Source: Rarobacter incanus (GTDB lineage: Bacteria; Actinomycetota; Actinomycetes; Actinomycetales; Cellulomonadaceae). Taken from it: a stretch of DNA of 64,000 bases. The DNA lies in the NCBI RefSeq assembly GCF_006715765.1, contig NZ_VFNV01000001.1, positions 1,860,001-1,924,000 of the forward strand, written 5' to 3'. Position numbers and translations under genes: made by a program. This document shows positions 27,959-38,023 of this stretch, one piece after another. The first letter of the stretch is position 1; each line of letters begins with the position of its first letter. The notes beneath the pieces were generated by a model. That model saw only the letters and a program-made list of their open reading frames with translations. It made no database searches and was not told the origin of the DNA.

Positions 27959-28585
27959 ATGCCCGCCAGCCCCCTTACGCGCGTGACGCGATCGGTCGCG
28001 ATCGCCGCCGTGGCGCTGGTTGCTACCGTTTTTGCGCACGTCATCGCCGGGGGAAGCGCCCCGGGGCTCTTTGTCATCGTGGCGACTGCGGTGCCGACGC
28101 TGCTGGGAACGGTTGCGCTGTCATGGTCGCAGCGCCGCGCGGTGCATGTAGTGGCGTCTGTGGCGCTGAGCCAGGTCGCATTCCACTGGCTCTTCACTGC
28201 CTCGCAGGCGGCCGCCGGCGCCACCTTGACCGGTGCGCCCGGCGCGGGGGAAACCCTGGCCGGCCATGCGCATCACCTCGGGGCGGGAAGCGTCGTGTTC
28301 GTGCCCGCTGCCGCCGCGGGGGTGCCGGGGCCCGCCGCCGCGGCCACCATGGTGGTCGCGCACTGCGCGGCGGGCGCGCTCATAGCGGCGTTCATGTATG
28401 CCGCAGACACGGTGGGCGACCTGCTGGCCCGCGCCGCGCGGTGGGCCAAATCCCTGCTTCGCGTTGCATGGGCGCCGCGTCGGTTCGGTCGCGCCGAAGC
28501 CTCGATCTTCCGATACAGCGTCCGGCACGGGCGCGCCTTGCGCGCGCCGTGGCGGGGGCGGGCGCCGCCCGCGCGCGCGGCGTAG
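27959..28585 (+). CDS. membrane protein of a copper operon
   Basis: The 208-residue protein has about five membrane segments (first at residues 10-30) and a basic C-terminal tail. A histidine cluster, AGHAHHLGAG near residue 100, lies on a loop. I do not recognise a named family. It precedes a CopC-like protein and a PCuAC copper chaperone on the same strand, so a role in copper handling or in replacing a CopD-like partner is plausible. The ATG at 27959 is the best start. Confidence 0.65.
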   Translation: MPASPLTRVTRSVAIAAVALVATVFAHVIAGGSAPGLFVIVATAVPTLLGTVALSWSQRRAVHVVASVALSQVAFHWLFTASQAAAGATLTGAPGAGETLAGHAHHLGAGSVVFVPAAAAGVPGPAAAATMVVAHCAAGALIAAFMYAADTVGDLLARAARWAKSLLRVAWAPRRFGRAEASIFRYSVRHGRALRAPWRGRAPPARAA

Positions 28586-28678
28586 CCGGCGCCCAGTTCT
28601 TCTTGGTGACCGGCTGCGCCATCTGCGCGCCAGCGTCGCCGTGGGCGACGGTCATCCACTGTGAGGAATCCAGAGATT

Positions 28679-29434
28679 ATGAAGAACGTACTTGCGCGCG
28701 CATTCGGCGCGCCAACCCTTTTTGCCTGCGCGGCCGCGGTCGTTGTCGCGGGAATCGCGGGGGCCCCGCTCGCCTACGCGCACGATGCCCTTCTCGGTGC
28801 CAACCCCGCCGACGGGGCCAAGATCAAGGTGCTTCCAGGTGAGCTAAAGCTCACCTTTTCGGAAAGCGTCTTGGACACCGGCGCCGCGATCAAAGTCGTA
28901 GGCCCCGACGACGAGCGCTGGGACAACGACGACGCGACCGTCAGCGGCGACCAGGTGGAAACAACCCTGCGCGACGATGCACCCGCTGGCACCTACACGG
29001 TCACCTGGCGGGTCGTGTCATCGGATGCGCACCCCATCTCGGGGACCTATGCGTTCACCGTGACCACCGGCGCGGTCCCTGCGAAATCGCAGGATTCCAC
29101 CGCTTCGCCGGAAGATGGCGCTGCGGCCACCGGGGCCCAGGACGCAACGGACGGCACCCAGGGGGCTGCCGGCGCGGCCCAAGACGGATCCGGTTCCGCG
29201 CAGTCGCAGGGAACGCCAGGGGGCGCCGCCGCCGGCGAGCCGGATGCGGGGGCGACGGCCGCTGCCGCCGACGCCGACGCCGCAACCGCCGCCGCGACCG
29301 ACCGGGCGGGGCGGGACTCGGGCAGCGGGATCTCGCGGCTGATCGGCGCGGCGGTCATCGGCGCCCTGGCGGGAATCGTCACGTATCTGATCTACCGTGC
29401 CGTTCGGCGTTCCGCGCCGTCCCGGCGCAAGTAA
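28679..29434 (+). CDS. CopC-domain periplasmic-type copper-binding protein, membrane-anchored
   Basis: A 34-residue signal peptide ends LAYA before His35, so the mature protein begins with the histidine that binds copper in CopC. The CopC domain follows (about 35-125) with ANPADGAKI, ELKLTFSESV and SSDAHPISGTYAF, whose DAH motif gives the other copper ligands. An Ala/Gly/Gln-rich linker and one C-terminal membrane helix with a basic tail fix the protein to the membrane. The ATG at 28679 has TGAGGA 11 bases upstream; a GTG at 28661 is an alternative. It precedes the PCuAC gene by 38 bases. Confidence 0.88.
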   Translation: MKNVLARAFGAPTLFACAAAVVVAGIAGAPLAYAHDALLGANPADGAKIKVLPGELKLTFSESVLDTGAAIKVVGPDDERWDNDDATVSGDQVETTLRDDAPAGTYTVTWRVVSSDAHPISGTYAFTVTTGAVPAKSQDSTASPEDGAAATGAQDATDGTQGAAGAAQDGSGSAQSQGTPGGAAAGEPDAGATAAAADADAATAAATDRAGRDSGSGISRLIGAAVIGALAGIVTYLIYRAVRRSAPSRRK

Positions 29435-29472
29435 AAAGCCACCGCGGCCCATCTATCTGCTCTGAGGAAGAC

Positions 29473-30063
29473 ATGTTCACATCTAAAACACCCGTTCGCA
29501 CCGCTGCCGCGATGATTCTAGGCGCGCTAACCTTCGCCGCGCTCGCGGGGTGCACAACTAGCTCGGAACCCACTTCGGCCACATCCCTGGCCGGACAATC
29601 GCAAGCGGCCACCTTAGCGCCCGCCCAAACTCAGGCTGACGCCATCACCGCTTCCGACGTCTGGGCCAAGGCCGCCGACAAGGGCGCAATGACGGCCATG
29701 TTCGCGGTGCTCACGAACAATGGAACCGCGGCCGCGACCATCACCGCGGCGGAAAGCGAGGACTCGTCCTCGATGCAACTGCATGAAACCGTCACCGATG
29801 CTTCGGGGGCGACCGCAATGCAGAAGAAGGACGGCGGATTCACCATCGGCGCTGGCGAAACACTTGAACTAACGCCCGGCGGAAATCACATCATGTACAT
29901 GGCGCTTGCGCGGGCGCTCAAGGCCGGGGACGATGCCTCGGTCACCCTCTCGTTCGCAGACGGTTCGACACTAACTATCACCGGTCCGATCCGTGAGTAT
30001 TCCGGGGCGCAGGAAACCTACACACCCGACCACGCCGGGGCGGACATGGGCGGCGGGCAATGA
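29473..30063 (+). CDS. PCuAC-family copper chaperone lipoprotein
   Basis: The 196-residue precursor has a lipobox LAGC at Cys27, so it is a membrane-anchored lipoprotein outside the cell. The PCuAC copper site is clear: MQLHETV supplies Met and His and NHIMYMAL supplies the second His and Met pair. The length and spacing match copper chaperones that deliver Cu(I) to secreted or membrane cuproenzymes such as the CuA site of cytochrome oxidase. Its stop overlaps the start of the DyP gene by four bases, so the two are coupled. Confidence 0.92.
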   Translation: MFTSKTPVRTAAAMILGALTFAALAGCTTSSEPTSATSLAGQSQAATLAPAQTQADAITASDVWAKAADKGAMTAMFAVLTNNGTAAATITAAESEDSSSMQLHETVTDASGATAMQKKDGGFTIGAGETLELTPGGNHIMYMALARALKAGDDASVTLSFADGSTLTITGPIREYSGAQETYTPDHAGADMGGGQ

Positions 30064-31286
30064 CCGATGGCCGCCCCCAGCGCGCAATCTCGCGCCGCGG
30101 CCTGTTGGGAGCGGGGGCGATGGCCGGTATCGGTGCGGCGGCTGCGGTTGGTCTGCAGTGGCGTGCGCAGGACCGACGAGGTGCCCCAGCCGCCCCCTCC
30201 AAGTCGACCGATGCGGCGTTCGCCGACAGCCGTATCGCCTTTGCAGGCGCGCACCAGGCGGGCCTGACCGTGGACGCGCAAGCGTACGTCCGCTTCGCGG
30301 CCTTTGACCTCATCGCGGGCGCCGACCGCGATGCCGTGCGCAGGCTTATGCGGACGCTCACCGATGATGCTTCCGCGCTGATGGACGGACGGGCGCCGCT
30401 GGGCGACCAGGAGCCGGAGATGGCGTACGCTCCAGCGAACCTGACGGTGACCGTCGGGGTGGGGCCGGCACTCATGTCGCTGGCGGCCGGGAAAGCGGCC
30501 GTGCCGTCGTGGCTGGCTCCGCTTCCCGCGTTCGGCGTGGACGATCTGCGCGAGGAATGGTCCGGCGGCGACCTGCTGGTCGAAGTCGCCAGCGATGAGC
30601 CGGCGACGGTCATGCACGCCGCCAGGCAAATAGCGAAGGACATCCGATCAATTGCTTCGCCCCGGTGGGTGCAGGACGGATTTCGCAACGCGCGCGGAGC
30701 GTTCGCCTCGGGAACAACCATGCGTAACCTGTTCGGGCAGGTCGACGGGACCGTCAACCCGGTGCCGGGCACGGCGGCCTTCGATGCCGCGGTGTGGATA
30801 TCCGATGGTCCGCTGGCGGGCGGCACGTCGCTGGTGCTGCGCCGCATCCGGATGGATCTGGACGCGTGGGACCGCATCGACCGCACCGGTCGTGAGGGGT
30901 CCGTGGGGAGGTTCCTGAGCAATGGTGCTCCCCTGACGGGCGTCAATGAGCACGACGAGCCCGACTTCGAGGCGGTCGATAACCTGGGCTTCGCCATCAT
31001 CCCTGATTACGCACACATGAGGCGTGCGCGCGGGGGGAACTCGTCGCCGAAAATCTATAGGAGGGGTGCGAATTACGAGATCCCGGCCCGCGCCGGGCAG
31101 ACCGAAGCCGGGCTGATCTTCGCGTCGTATCAAGCCGATCCCGTCGCCCAATACGTTCCGATCCAGCGTCGCCTGGATGAATTGGACATGCTGAACGAAT
31201 GGACAACACCCATCGGGTCGGCTGTCTTTGCGATGTTGCCCGGCGCGCGCGAGGGGGAGAGGCTCGGGGCGGCACTGTTCAACTAG
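30060..31286 (+). CDS. Tat-exported DyP-type heme peroxidase
   Basis: The 408-residue protein begins with a twin-arginine signal (SRRGLLGAGAMAG near residue 11) and so is exported folded with its heme. The DyP signature GxxDG appears as GQVDGTVNP near residue 226 with the catalytic aspartate, and PDYAHMRRA gives the heme-ligand histidine region. The arrangement matches the EfeB-like DyP class. It lies at the end of the copper operon, after CopC and PCuAC, and no EfeU/EfeO genes accompany it. The linkage of a heme peroxidase to copper chaperones is therefore noteworthy. Confidence 0.92.
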   Translation: MTDGRPQRAISRRGLLGAGAMAGIGAAAAVGLQWRAQDRRGAPAAPSKSTDAAFADSRIAFAGAHQAGLTVDAQAYVRFAAFDLIAGADRDAVRRLMRTLTDDASALMDGRAPLGDQEPEMAYAPANLTVTVGVGPALMSLAAGKAAVPSWLAPLPAFGVDDLREEWSGGDLLVEVASDEPATVMHAARQIAKDIRSIASPRWVQDGFRNARGAFASGTTMRNLFGQVDGTVNPVPGTAAFDAAVWISDGPLAGGTSLVLRRIRMDLDAWDRIDRTGREGSVGRFLSNGAPLTGVNEHDEPDFEAVDNLGFAIIPDYAHMRRARGGNSSPKIYRRGANYEIPARAGQTEAGLIFASYQADPVAQYVPIQRRLDELDMLNEWTTPIGSAVFAMLPGAREGERLGAALFN

Positions 31287-31303
31287 GCGGGGCGATTCGG
31301 TCT

Positions 31304-31320
31304 TTCACGCCAATGGCGAA
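31304..31320 (+). promoter_or_regulatory. inverted repeat upstream of clpC, possible ClgR-type site
   Basis: TTCACGCCAATGGCGAA contains CGC-N5-GCG in a near-perfect palindrome about 100 bases before the clpC start. ClgR sites in actinobacteria have similar CGC/GCG arms. Without a position weight matrix this is speculative. Confidence 0.3.
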
Positions 31321-31417
31321 CAAGGGCAGTTTTTGGGGCCGCGGCGCGTTGAGTGCGGTTAGAGTCGAAAGCCACTGGGCCACAGTCATGGCCTCGGTGG
31401 CACCGGAAGGAGCGCCC

Positions 31418-34045
31418 ATGTTTGAGAGATTTACCGACCGTGCGCGGCGGGTGGTCGTGCTGGCCCAAGAAGAGGCCCGCATGCTTAACCACAACTACAT
31501 TGGTACGGAGCACATCCTGCTCGGCCTGATCCACGAGGGTGAGGGGGTTGCCGCGAAGGCCCTGGAGTCCTTGGGTATCTCGCTCGACGCGGTGCGCAGC
31601 CAGGTCACCGAGATTATCGGCGAGGGTCAGCAGGCCCCCAGCGGGCACATCCCGTTCACGCCGCGGGCTAAGAAGGTTCTGGAGCTGTCTTTGCGCGAGG
31701 CGTTGCAGCTGGGCCACAACTACATTGGCACCGAGCACATCCTGCTCGGTTTGATTCGCGAGGGCGAAGGCGTGGCCGCCCAGGTTCTCACCAAGCTCGG
31801 TGCCGACCTGTCCACGGTGCGCCAGCAGGTTATCCAGTTGCTTTCTGGGTATCAGGGCAAGGAACCCGCGAACGCGGGGGGGCCTGCGGAGGGAACGCCT
31901 GCCGGGTCGGCCGTGCTCGACCAGTTCGGGCGCAACCTGACGCAGGCGGCTCGCGAGGGCAAACTCGACCCCGTCATCGGGCGCGAAAAGGAAATTGAGC
32001 GGGTCATGCAGGTGCTGTCTCGCCGCACCAAGAACAACCCGGTCTTGATCGGTGAGCCGGGCGTCGGAAAGACGGCGGTCGTCGAGGGGCTGGCGCAGGA
32101 CATCGTGGCCGGAGACGTCCCCGAAACCCTCAAAGATAAGCAGCTTTACACCCTTGACCTTGGCTCGTTGGTGGCGGGATCGCGGTACCGCGGTGACTTC
32201 GAGGAGCGGTTGAAGAAGGTCCTCAAGGAAATCCGCACCCGCGGCGACATCATCTTGTTCATCGACGAGATCCACACGCTGGTGGGAGCCGGCGCGGCGG
32301 AGGGCGCGATCGACGCCGCCTCCATCCTCAAGCCGATGCTTGCTCGCGGCGAGCTGCAAACCATCGGTGCCACCACGCTCGACGAATACCGCAAACACGT
32401 CGAAAAGGACCCCGCGTTGGAACGGCGGTTCCAGCCGATTCAAGTCGATCAGCCGACCTTGAACCACACCATCGCGATACTGAAGGGATTGCGGGACCGG
32501 TACGAAGCGCACCACCGCGTGTCGATCACCGATGACGCTCTGGTGGCGGCGGCGACGCTCGCGGATCGATACATCAACGACCGATTCTTGCCGGATAAGG
32601 CTATTGACCTTATCGACGAGGCCGGGGCGCGGCTGCGGATCCGCCGCATGACTGCCCCGCCTGAGTTGCGTGATCTTGATGAGCAGATCGCTCAGGCGAA
32701 GCGGGATAAGGAATCCGCGATCGATGAGCAGGACTTCGAGAAGGCCGCGCAGCTGCGCGACACGGAGAAGCAGCTCATCGCCAAGCGCGCGGAGCAAGAG
32801 AAGGCGTGGAAGTCCGGCGACATGGATACCGTGGCGAAGGTGGACGAGGATTTGGTGGCAGAGGTACTTGCCATGTCCACCGGAATCCCCGTGTTCAAGC
32901 TCACGGAAGAGGAATCCGCGCGGCTGCTGCACATGGAGGACGGGCTGCACAAGCGGGTCATTGGGCAGGACGAGGCCATCCGCGCCCTTTCCAAGTCGAT
33001 CCGTCGCACGCGTGCTGGCCTGAAGGATCCCCACCGCCCGGGTGGTTCGTTCATCTTTGCGGGTCCGACCGGTGTTGGTAAGACCGAGCTTGCCAAGGCG
33101 CTAGCCGAGTTCCTGTTCGGTGATGAGGATGCGCTGATCCAGCTCGACATGTCGGAGTACTCGGAGAAGCACACCGTCTCGCGGATGTTTGGTTCCCCGC
33201 CTGGATTCGTCGGTTACGAAGAGGGCGGCCAGCTGACCGAGAAGGTGCGGCGCAAGCCGTTCTCGGTGGTGCTGTTCGACGAGGTGGAAAAGGCGCACCC
33301 CGACATCTTCAACTCGCTGTTGCAGATTCTCGAAGATGGCCGGTTGACCGACGCGCAGGGGCGCATGGTCGACTTCAAGAACACCGTGATCATCATGACG
33401 ACGAACCTTGGCACCAAGGACATCGCGCGCGGCGTCCAGACCGGGTTCAACTCGTCCAGCGATACGGCCACGAACTACGACCGCATGAAGTCGAAGGTGA
33501 ACGAGGAACTCAAGCAGCACTTCCGCCCCGAGTTCCTGAACCGTGTCGATGACGTCATCGTGTTCCCGCAGCTCACGCAGCCGGAGATTCTGTCGATCGT
33601 GGACCTGATGATCGCGAAGCTGAACTCGCGGATGCTCGAAAAGGATATGGCCGTCGAGCTCACCCCCGCGGCCAAGAAGCTCATATCGGAGCGGGGTTAC
33701 GACCCGGTCCTGGGTGCGCGTCCGCTGCGCCGCGCGCTGCAACGCGATATCGAGGATGTCCTCAGCGAGAAGATCCTGTTCGGGGACGTCAAGCCCGGGC
33801 AGATCGTCATCGTGGACGCCGAAGGCGACGCGCCGCTCGGTGAGTTCCACTTCAACGGCGTCGACAAGGCCGACTATCTCGCGACCAAGCAGGCCGCGGG
33901 CGTCGATGGTGACTCATCGAACGCAGTCGAAGCCGGCGACGATGTCGCAGCCCCGCAGCCCGCGCTGGACGTCGACGATGAGGCGGATGCCGTCGTCGAA
34001 GCGTCCGTCGCGGCCGACGGCTCGAAGAACCCCGATGTCGGTTAG
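31418..34045 (+). CDS. clpC: ATP-dependent Clp protease ATPase subunit ClpC
   Basis: The 875-residue Hsp100 unfoldase feeds substrates to ClpP. Two Clp-N repeats ([13 protein letters not shown]... and [14 protein letters not shown]...) occupy residues 1-145. The first AAA+ domain has GEPGVGKTA near 212. A UVR-type middle domain lies near 420-470 ([19 protein letters not shown]). The second AAA+ domain has GPTGVGKTE near 548 and [12 protein letters not shown] near 622. The C-terminal tail is acidic. The ATG at 31418 with GGAAGGAGC before it is certain. It is downstream of the copper operon but has its own upstream region. Confidence 0.97.
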   Translation: MFERFTDRARRVVVLAQEEARMLNHNYIGTEHILLGLIHEGEGVAAKALESLGISLDAVRSQVTEIIGEGQQAPSGHIPFTPRAKKVLELSLREALQLGHNYIGTEHILLGLIREGEGVAAQVLTKLGADLSTVRQQVIQLLSGYQGKEPANAGGPAEGTPAGSAVLDQFGRNLTQAAREGKLDPVIGREKEIERVMQVLSRRTKNNPVLIGEPGVGKTAVVEGLAQDIVAGDVPETLKDKQLYTLDLGSLVAGSRYRGDFEERLKKVLKEIRTRGDIILFIDEIHTLVGAGAAEGAIDAASILKPMLARGELQTIGATTLDEYRKHVEKDPALERRFQPIQVDQPTLNHTIAILKGLRDRYEAHHRVSITDDALVAAATLADRYINDRFLPDKAIDLIDEAGARLRIRRMTAPPELRDLDEQIAQAKRDKESAIDEQDFEKAAQLRDTEKQLIAKRAEQEKAWKSGDMDTVAKVDEDLVAEVLAMSTGIPVFKLTEEESARLLHMEDGLHKRVIGQDEAIRALSKSIRRTRAGLKDPHRPGGSFIFAGPTGVGKTELAKALAEFLFGDEDALIQLDMSEYSEKHTVSRMFGSPPGFVGYEEGGQLTEKVRRKPFSVVLFDEVEKAHPDIFNSLLQILEDGRLTDAQGRMVDFKNTVIIMTTNLGTKDIARGVQTGFNSSSDTATNYDRMKSKVNEELKQHFRPEFLNRVDDVIVFPQLTQPEILSIVDLMIAKLNSRMLEKDMAVELTPAAKKLISERGYDPVLGARPLRRALQRDIEDVLSEKILFGDVKPGQIVIVDAEGDAPLGEFHFNGVDKADYLATKQAAGVDGDSSNAVEAGDDVAAPQPALDVDDEADAVVEASVAADGSKNPDVG

Positions 34046-34064
34046 GTAGCACCGCGGGCATGAC

Positions 34065-34102
34065 AGTGGCGGGGGCTGCACATTGGTGCCGCCCCCGCCA
34101 CT
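34065..34102 (+). terminator. clpC terminator
   Basis: AGTGGCGGGGGC and its complement form a 12-bp stem with a 14-base loop, about 20 bases after the clpC stop. TCTCGGTTTT follows, giving a modest T run. Confidence 0.78.
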
Positions 34103-34204
34103 TCTCGGTTTTCGGTGAAATTCAGCTATTGTCGGCCGCGCCCGCCCGGCCACGGCACCGGTCGCGCCGGGCGCCACGCGGGAGGCGCCCGGCCGCGTAG
34201 AGCG

Positions 34205-35245
34205 CTACAGCTTGGCCGGGCCCTGGTCGTCCCACAGCGAGTGATAGGCGTTTAGCGCGGGTTGGCCACCCAGGTGCGCATACAGCACCGTGGAGCTGGC
34301 AGGGATGTCCTTTTCGCGGACCAGATCGATTAGCCCGGCTAGGGACTTACCTTCGTACACCGGGTCGGTAATCATGGCCTCCAACTCGGCACCCAGGCTC
34401 ATCGCGTCCATGGTGGACTGCACGGGAACTCCGTAGTGCTCGCCGGCCCATCCCGGCAGGATCGTGATCTCGTCATCGCGCAGATCCCGACCCAACTCGA
34501 TCAAGGAAGCCGTGTTGCGCGCGATCCGCGTGACCTGGTCGGTGGTCTTTTCCAGCGTTGCCGACGCATCGATCCCGATGACGCGGCGCTTGATCCCGGT
34601 GATGTCCTCGAGTGCCGCGAAACCCGCGATCATCCCGGCGTGCGTCGACCCGGTCACCGTGCACACGACGATAGTGTCGAAGAAGACACCTAGCTCGCGT
34701 TCCTGGGCCGCTACCTCGAAGGCCCAGTTCGCAAATCCAAGCCCGCCGAGCTTGTGCTCGGACGCCCCCGCGGGAATCGGGTAGGGCTTGCCGCCTGTCT
34801 GCTCAACTTCTGCGAGTGCCTGCTTCCACGAGTCGCGGATGCCGATGTCGAATCCGTGCGGATCCAGCCGCGTGTCCGCGCCCATCATCCGGGACAGCAA
34901 AATGTTGCCGACCTTGTCGTTTGTGGGGTCATCCCACGGAACCCAAGTCTCTTGGACCAGGCGCGATTTAAGCCCCAGGTGAGCGGCCACCGCCGCAACC
35001 TGGCGCGTGTGGTTCGACTGGTAGCCGCCAATAGACACAAGGGTGTCCGCGCCCGAGGCGATGATGTCGGGCACGATGTATTCGAGTTTGCGTATCTTGT
35101 TGCCGCCGAAGGCCAGCCCCGAGGACACGTCCTCGCGTTTCGCCCAAACCTGAGCGCCTCCCAAGTGCTGAGTGAGGCGGTCGAGGCGTTGCAGGGGGCT
35201 GGGGCCAAAAGTCATCCGATAGCGCGGAAATTGGGCTAGCTTCAC
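34205..35245 (-). CDS. acdS: 1-aminocyclopropane-1-carboxylate deaminase
   Basis: The 346-residue PLP enzyme cleaves ACC, the plant ethylene precursor, to 2-oxobutyrate and ammonia. Lys50 in [11 protein letters not shown] binds PLP, and [19 protein letters not shown] holds the substrate serine. DPVYEGKS keeps the Tyr-Glu pair and YAHLGG keeps the leucine that separate true ACC deaminases from D-cysteine desulfhydrases, which have different residues there. The GTG at 35245 has AAAGGAG upstream. A GntR regulator gene starts 14 bases upstream of it on the same strand. Confidence 0.88.
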   Translation of the reverse strand: MKLAQFPRYRMTFGPSPLQRLDRLTQHLGGAQVWAKREDVSSGLAFGGNKIRKLEYIVPDIIASGADTLVSIGGYQSNHTRQVAAVAAHLGLKSRLVQETWVPWDDPTNDKVGNILLSRMMGADTRLDPHGFDIGIRDSWKQALAEVEQTGGKPYPIPAGASEHKLGGLGFANWAFEVAAQERELGVFFDTIVVCTVTGSTHAGMIAGFAALEDITGIKRRVIGIDASATLEKTTDQVTRIARNTASLIELGRDLRDDEITILPGWAGEHYGVPVQSTMDAMSLGAELEAMITDPVYEGKSLAGLIDLVREKDIPASSTVLYAHLGGQPALNAYHSLWDDQGPAKL

Positions 35246-35258
35246 GGGCGGTGCTCCT

Positions 35259-35957
35259 TTAGTGGGATGGGTTTTCACCGGTGGCGGAGCCATCGGGGTC
35301 GCTGGTTGAAACCGTCAGATCGGACCAGATCATGCTCGCTAGGTCCGCCGCGCCTTGCGCGTCCTTGCGGCGGCACAGGTCGATCAGCTCGCTGTGACGC
35401 TGTGCGGAGGCATGCCCCTCCAACGATGCAAATCGCAGGCGCTCGGCGCGCTCCAACACCGGCTCGTAGGTGGCAAGTACATCCGCAATCGCGGGGTTTG
35501 CCGCGACGCGTACCGCGACGCCGTGGAGTTCGGCGTCCGCGGCAAGCGCGGCATCGACGTCTTTGGCGGCGTGCGCCCTAGCGAAGCGCGCGTTTGCCGC
35601 GACCATCTGGTCGATGTCGGCGTCGGTCAGCCGGGGCGTGGCTGCAAGCTGAGCGGTTCGGTGCATGGCGGCGACGACCTGGGCCGCGTGGCGGACCTCG
35701 GTTGCGTCCAGTGGTGCCACGGTCGTGATCCGACCGGGCGTTGCCCGCACCAAACCCGCGCGCGCCAGCTCCAGGATTGCCTCGCGCACGGGGGTGCGGG
35801 AGACGCCGAGCCACTGCGCTATCTGTGCGTCGCGAACCTGCTCATCGGGGGCGAGCGTTCCGGCAACTATCGCGGTTCGCAGCGCGTCTAGGACCGAGTC
35901 GCGCAACAGCGGGCGAGGTGGGAGTGGGGGGACCGGAGCGGTAGCGCTAACTGACAT
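35259..35957 (-). CDS. GntR-family (FCD) regulator next to ACC deaminase
   Basis: The 232-residue protein has a GntR winged helix (residues about 20-85, with [28 protein letters not shown]) and a C-terminal all-helical FCD ligand domain with metal-binding histidines. It is co-directional with acdS and likely controls it. The ATG at 35957 overlaps a TGCA-N6-TGCA palindrome, leaving no room for a Shine-Dalgarno site. This suggests a leaderless transcript and direct autoregulation at the start. Confidence 0.87.
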   Translation of the reverse strand: MSVSATAPVPPLPPRPLLRDSVLDALRTAIVAGTLAPDEQVRDAQIAQWLGVSRTPVREAILELARAGLVRATPGRITTVAPLDATEVRHAAQVVAAMHRTAQLAATPRLTDADIDQMVAANARFARAHAAKDVDAALAADAELHGVAVRVAANPAIADVLATYEPVLERAERLRFASLEGHASAQRHSELIDLCRRKDAQGAADLASMIWSDLTVSTSDPDGSATGENPSH

Positions 35958-35970
35958 GCAATATACTGCA
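35957..35970 (-). promoter_or_regulatory. TGCA-N6-TGCA palindrome at the GntR start
   Basis: TGCA-ATATAC-TGCA spans the first base of the GntR start codon and the bases just upstream. Its position would let a bound regulator block transcription of the gntR-acdS unit. The matching protein is inferred to be the GntR itself. Confidence 0.45.
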
Positions 35971-36062
35971 CATCGCAGCGAGGGATTTGTCAACAGGGCG
36001 GCGGCGTCCCCCGGTCCGCTTCGATGACGGTCGGTGCGGGGTATGGGCCGCCCGCCGGCGCG

Positions 36063-36147
36063 CCTCGGGCGGTCGGGTGTTAGGCAGGGTGTGAGGGCTC
36101 CTCGGGCGGCCGGGTGTCAGGCAGGGTGTGAGGGCGCCTCGGGCGGG
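36063..36147. repeat. 37-bp tandem repeat overlapping the histidine kinase 3' end
   Basis: Units at 36063-36099 and 36100-36136 share CCTCGGGCGG(T/C)CGGGTGT and the following (T/C)AGGCAGGGTGTGAGGG, and a partial third begins at 36137. The kinase stop codon at 36117 lies inside the second unit and its last codons lie in units two and three. Confidence 0.88.
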
Positions 36148-37346
36148 GCGAGCGGAAGCGTGAAGCGAGCAACAGCGCCCCCCAGCGGGCCGTTGGTCAG
36201 CACGAGGTTGCCGCCCAGTGCCTCGCAGAGCTGCGTGGCGAGCACCAATCCCAGGCCAGACCCGCCTGCCCGACCGTAGGTGGAGAACCGGTGCGGGCCG
36301 TTGCGGACAATATCGTCGGGGAAGCCGGGGCCTGCGTCGCGGACTTCAACGGTGTCGCCAAGGACGACCACCCGCACGTTGCCGCCGCCGTGGCGGTTAC
36401 CGTTGACGATCAGATTGGATAGGACCTGGCCCAGGCGGTGTGGGTCGGTCAGGACACGGGCCGAAAACTCGGCGACCACCTGCGCTCTCGCCTCGGTGAG
36501 GCGCTCGATGTCGCGCACGATCGACCGCACTAGCGTGGCGGACTCGTGCGCGTCGAAGCGATCGCGATCAGCGCCACCTTCCGAGCGGGCCAGGTCAAGG
36601 AGGTTTTCGACGAGAGCCCGGATCCTCTTGGTCTGGTTGCGCACGAGGGCGGTGGCCTCGTCCGCGTCGTCCAAAAGCTCGGTAGCGTTCACCAATGCCG
36701 TCAGCGGATTGCGGAGCTCATGTGCGACATTGGCGGAGAAAGCGCGCTCGCGGTCTAGGCGGTCGGAAAGGCGCGTGGTGAGCTCGTCGATCGTTGTCGC
36801 TAGCTCGGCCACCTCATCGTTTCCGCCCACCGCATCAGAAATGCTTGCCTGCGTGCTGTCCGCGCCGACGACCATCGAGGCCGCGCGCCGCAAGCGCCGC
36901 GTGAGCTGATTTGCCACCAGGAAGCCGACCGCCCCAGCAAGGACCACGACGGCCGCAGAGGTCCAGGTCAGAATCGCCCGCAGTTGCGAACGCTGGGTGG
37001 TGAGCTGATCGGCGCTGACCCGGACCGCCAGGATCTTCGAATCCGCCACCCGGTGGGCACCCCACATCGTGGCGCCGTCGAAGTAGGTGGCGGTGAGGTC
37101 TCCTGTAATGGATGAGCGAAGCGTCGGGGGCATCACGGACTGGTTCGTTGTGGCGTTGCGGCTCAAGGCACCCGAGAATTCGTACGTCGCGGTCGCTGCG
37201 TCGAGCTGGTCGATCGCCGTCTCGCGCAGGTGTTCTCGGCCGCTGATCATGAATTGGCGATCGACGATGAGGCTTATCGTCGACGCGACGACCAGGGCGC
37301 AGCCGATGACGACGAGCGCAATCCGCGTGCGCAGCGACCGAATCAC
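36117..37346 (-). CDS. two-component sensor histidine kinase
   Basis: The 409-residue membrane kinase has a first helix at about 10-30, an extracellular sensor of about 110 residues, a second helix near 145-165, a HAMP linker, and a catalytic core. The H box is FSANVAHELRNPLTALVN with the phospho-histidine, the N box is QVLSNLIVNGNRH, and the G boxes include VRDAGPGF and GRAGGSGLGLVLATQL. GTG at 37346 overlaps the response regulator stop by four bases. The kinase is the last gene of a three-gene operon with an exported protein and its response regulator. Its signal is unknown. The C-terminus falls in a tandem repeat. Confidence 0.93.
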   Translation of the reverse strand: MIRSLRTRIALVVIGCALVVASTISLIVDRQFMISGREHLRETAIDQLDAATATYEFSGALSRNATTNQSVMPPTLRSSITGDLTATYFDGATMWGAHRVADSKILAVRVSADQLTTQRSQLRAILTWTSAAVVVLAGAVGFLVANQLTRRLRRAASMVVGADSTQASISDAVGGNDEVAELATTIDELTTRLSDRLDRERAFSANVAHELRNPLTALVNATELLDDADEATALVRNQTKRIRALVENLLDLARSEGGADRDRFDAHESATLVRSIVRDIERLTEARAQVVAEFSARVLTDPHRLGQVLSNLIVNGNRHGGGNVRVVVLGDTVEVRDAGPGFPDDIVRNGPHRFSTYGRAGGSGLGLVLATQLCEALGGNLVLTNGPLGGAVARFTLPLAPPEAPSHPA

Positions 37347-38023
37347 GAAGCCCGTTCCGCAATCGCCTTGTATCCGAACCCTCTGACCGTCGTAATCGCG
37401 TCCACTCCCAGCTTCCCGCGCAGGCGCTGCACGTTGGTGTCGACGACGCGTTCGTCCGTCCACGTTTCGTCGTTCCACACCTCCCGCAGAAGCTCACTGC
37501 GGCTCATCACGCGCCCCTCGGCGCGGATCAGGGCGAGCAAGAGCCTCATCTCCGTGGCGCTGAGGAGCAGCGGTTCGCCCCCGCGAGTCACGGTCATCGC
37601 TTCGGCGTCGACCCGCGCGTCCGCGATCACATACGCCTCGCGGCGCGCGGGACGTTGGCGGCGCACGGCGGCACGTATGCGTGCAGCCAACACGTCGCCG
37701 TCGTAGGGTTTCGTGACGTAATCGTCGGCGCCCGCGTCCAAGCCCGCGACCTGATCGAACGGTAAGTCGCGCGCCGTTACCAGAATGATCGGCAGGTCAT
37801 GCGACGCGCGCGCCAGGCGCGTCATCGATAGCCCATCCATGCGCGGCATGGCCACATCCACCAACGCCACATCGATGCCACCGCCCGCGATCGCATCGAG
37901 TCCTTCGACGCCATCGGGCGCCTCCACGACGTCAAAGCCGCGCCGGCGCAGGACCAACGAGGTCGTCGTGCGAACATCGCTGTCGTCCTCAACCACCAGC
38001 ACGGTGATGGGGTTGCTAGTCAT
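37343..38023 (-). CDS. OmpR-family response regulator
   Basis: The 226-residue regulator has a receiver domain with the phospho-acceptor Asp56 (LVDVAMPRMDGL), acidic pocket VVEDDSD, the conserved Lys in VTKPYDGD, and a winged-helix DNA-binding domain after residue 130 (MSRSELLREVWNDETWTDERVVDTNVQRLR). Its start ATG overlaps the stop of the upstream exported-protein gene by four bases, and its stop overlaps the kinase start, so all three are coupled. Targets are unknown. Confidence 0.95.
   Translation of the reverse strand: MTSNPITVLVVEDDSDVRTTTSLVLRRRGFDVVEAPDGVEGLDAIAGGGIDVALVDVAMPRMDGLSMTRLARASHDLPIILVTARDLPFDQVAGLDAGADDYVTKPYDGDVLAARIRAAVRRQRPARREAYVIADARVDAEAMTVTRGGEPLLLSATEMRLLLALIRAEGRVMSRSELLREVWNDETWTDERVVDTNVQRLRGKLGVDAITTVRGFGYKAIAERAS

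Noticed and set aside
31304-31320. Firm assignment of a ClgR operator before clpC
   Set aside because: The palindrome is suggestive only; I kept it at low confidence because no consensus test is possible here.
31283-33034. A 583-codon minus-strand open frame inside clpC
   Set aside because: High GC makes antisense frames open; it has no motif and clpC is certain.
34205-35245. D-cysteine desulfhydrase as the identity of the PLP enzyme
   Set aside because: The YEG and HLGG signatures of ACC deaminase are both present.
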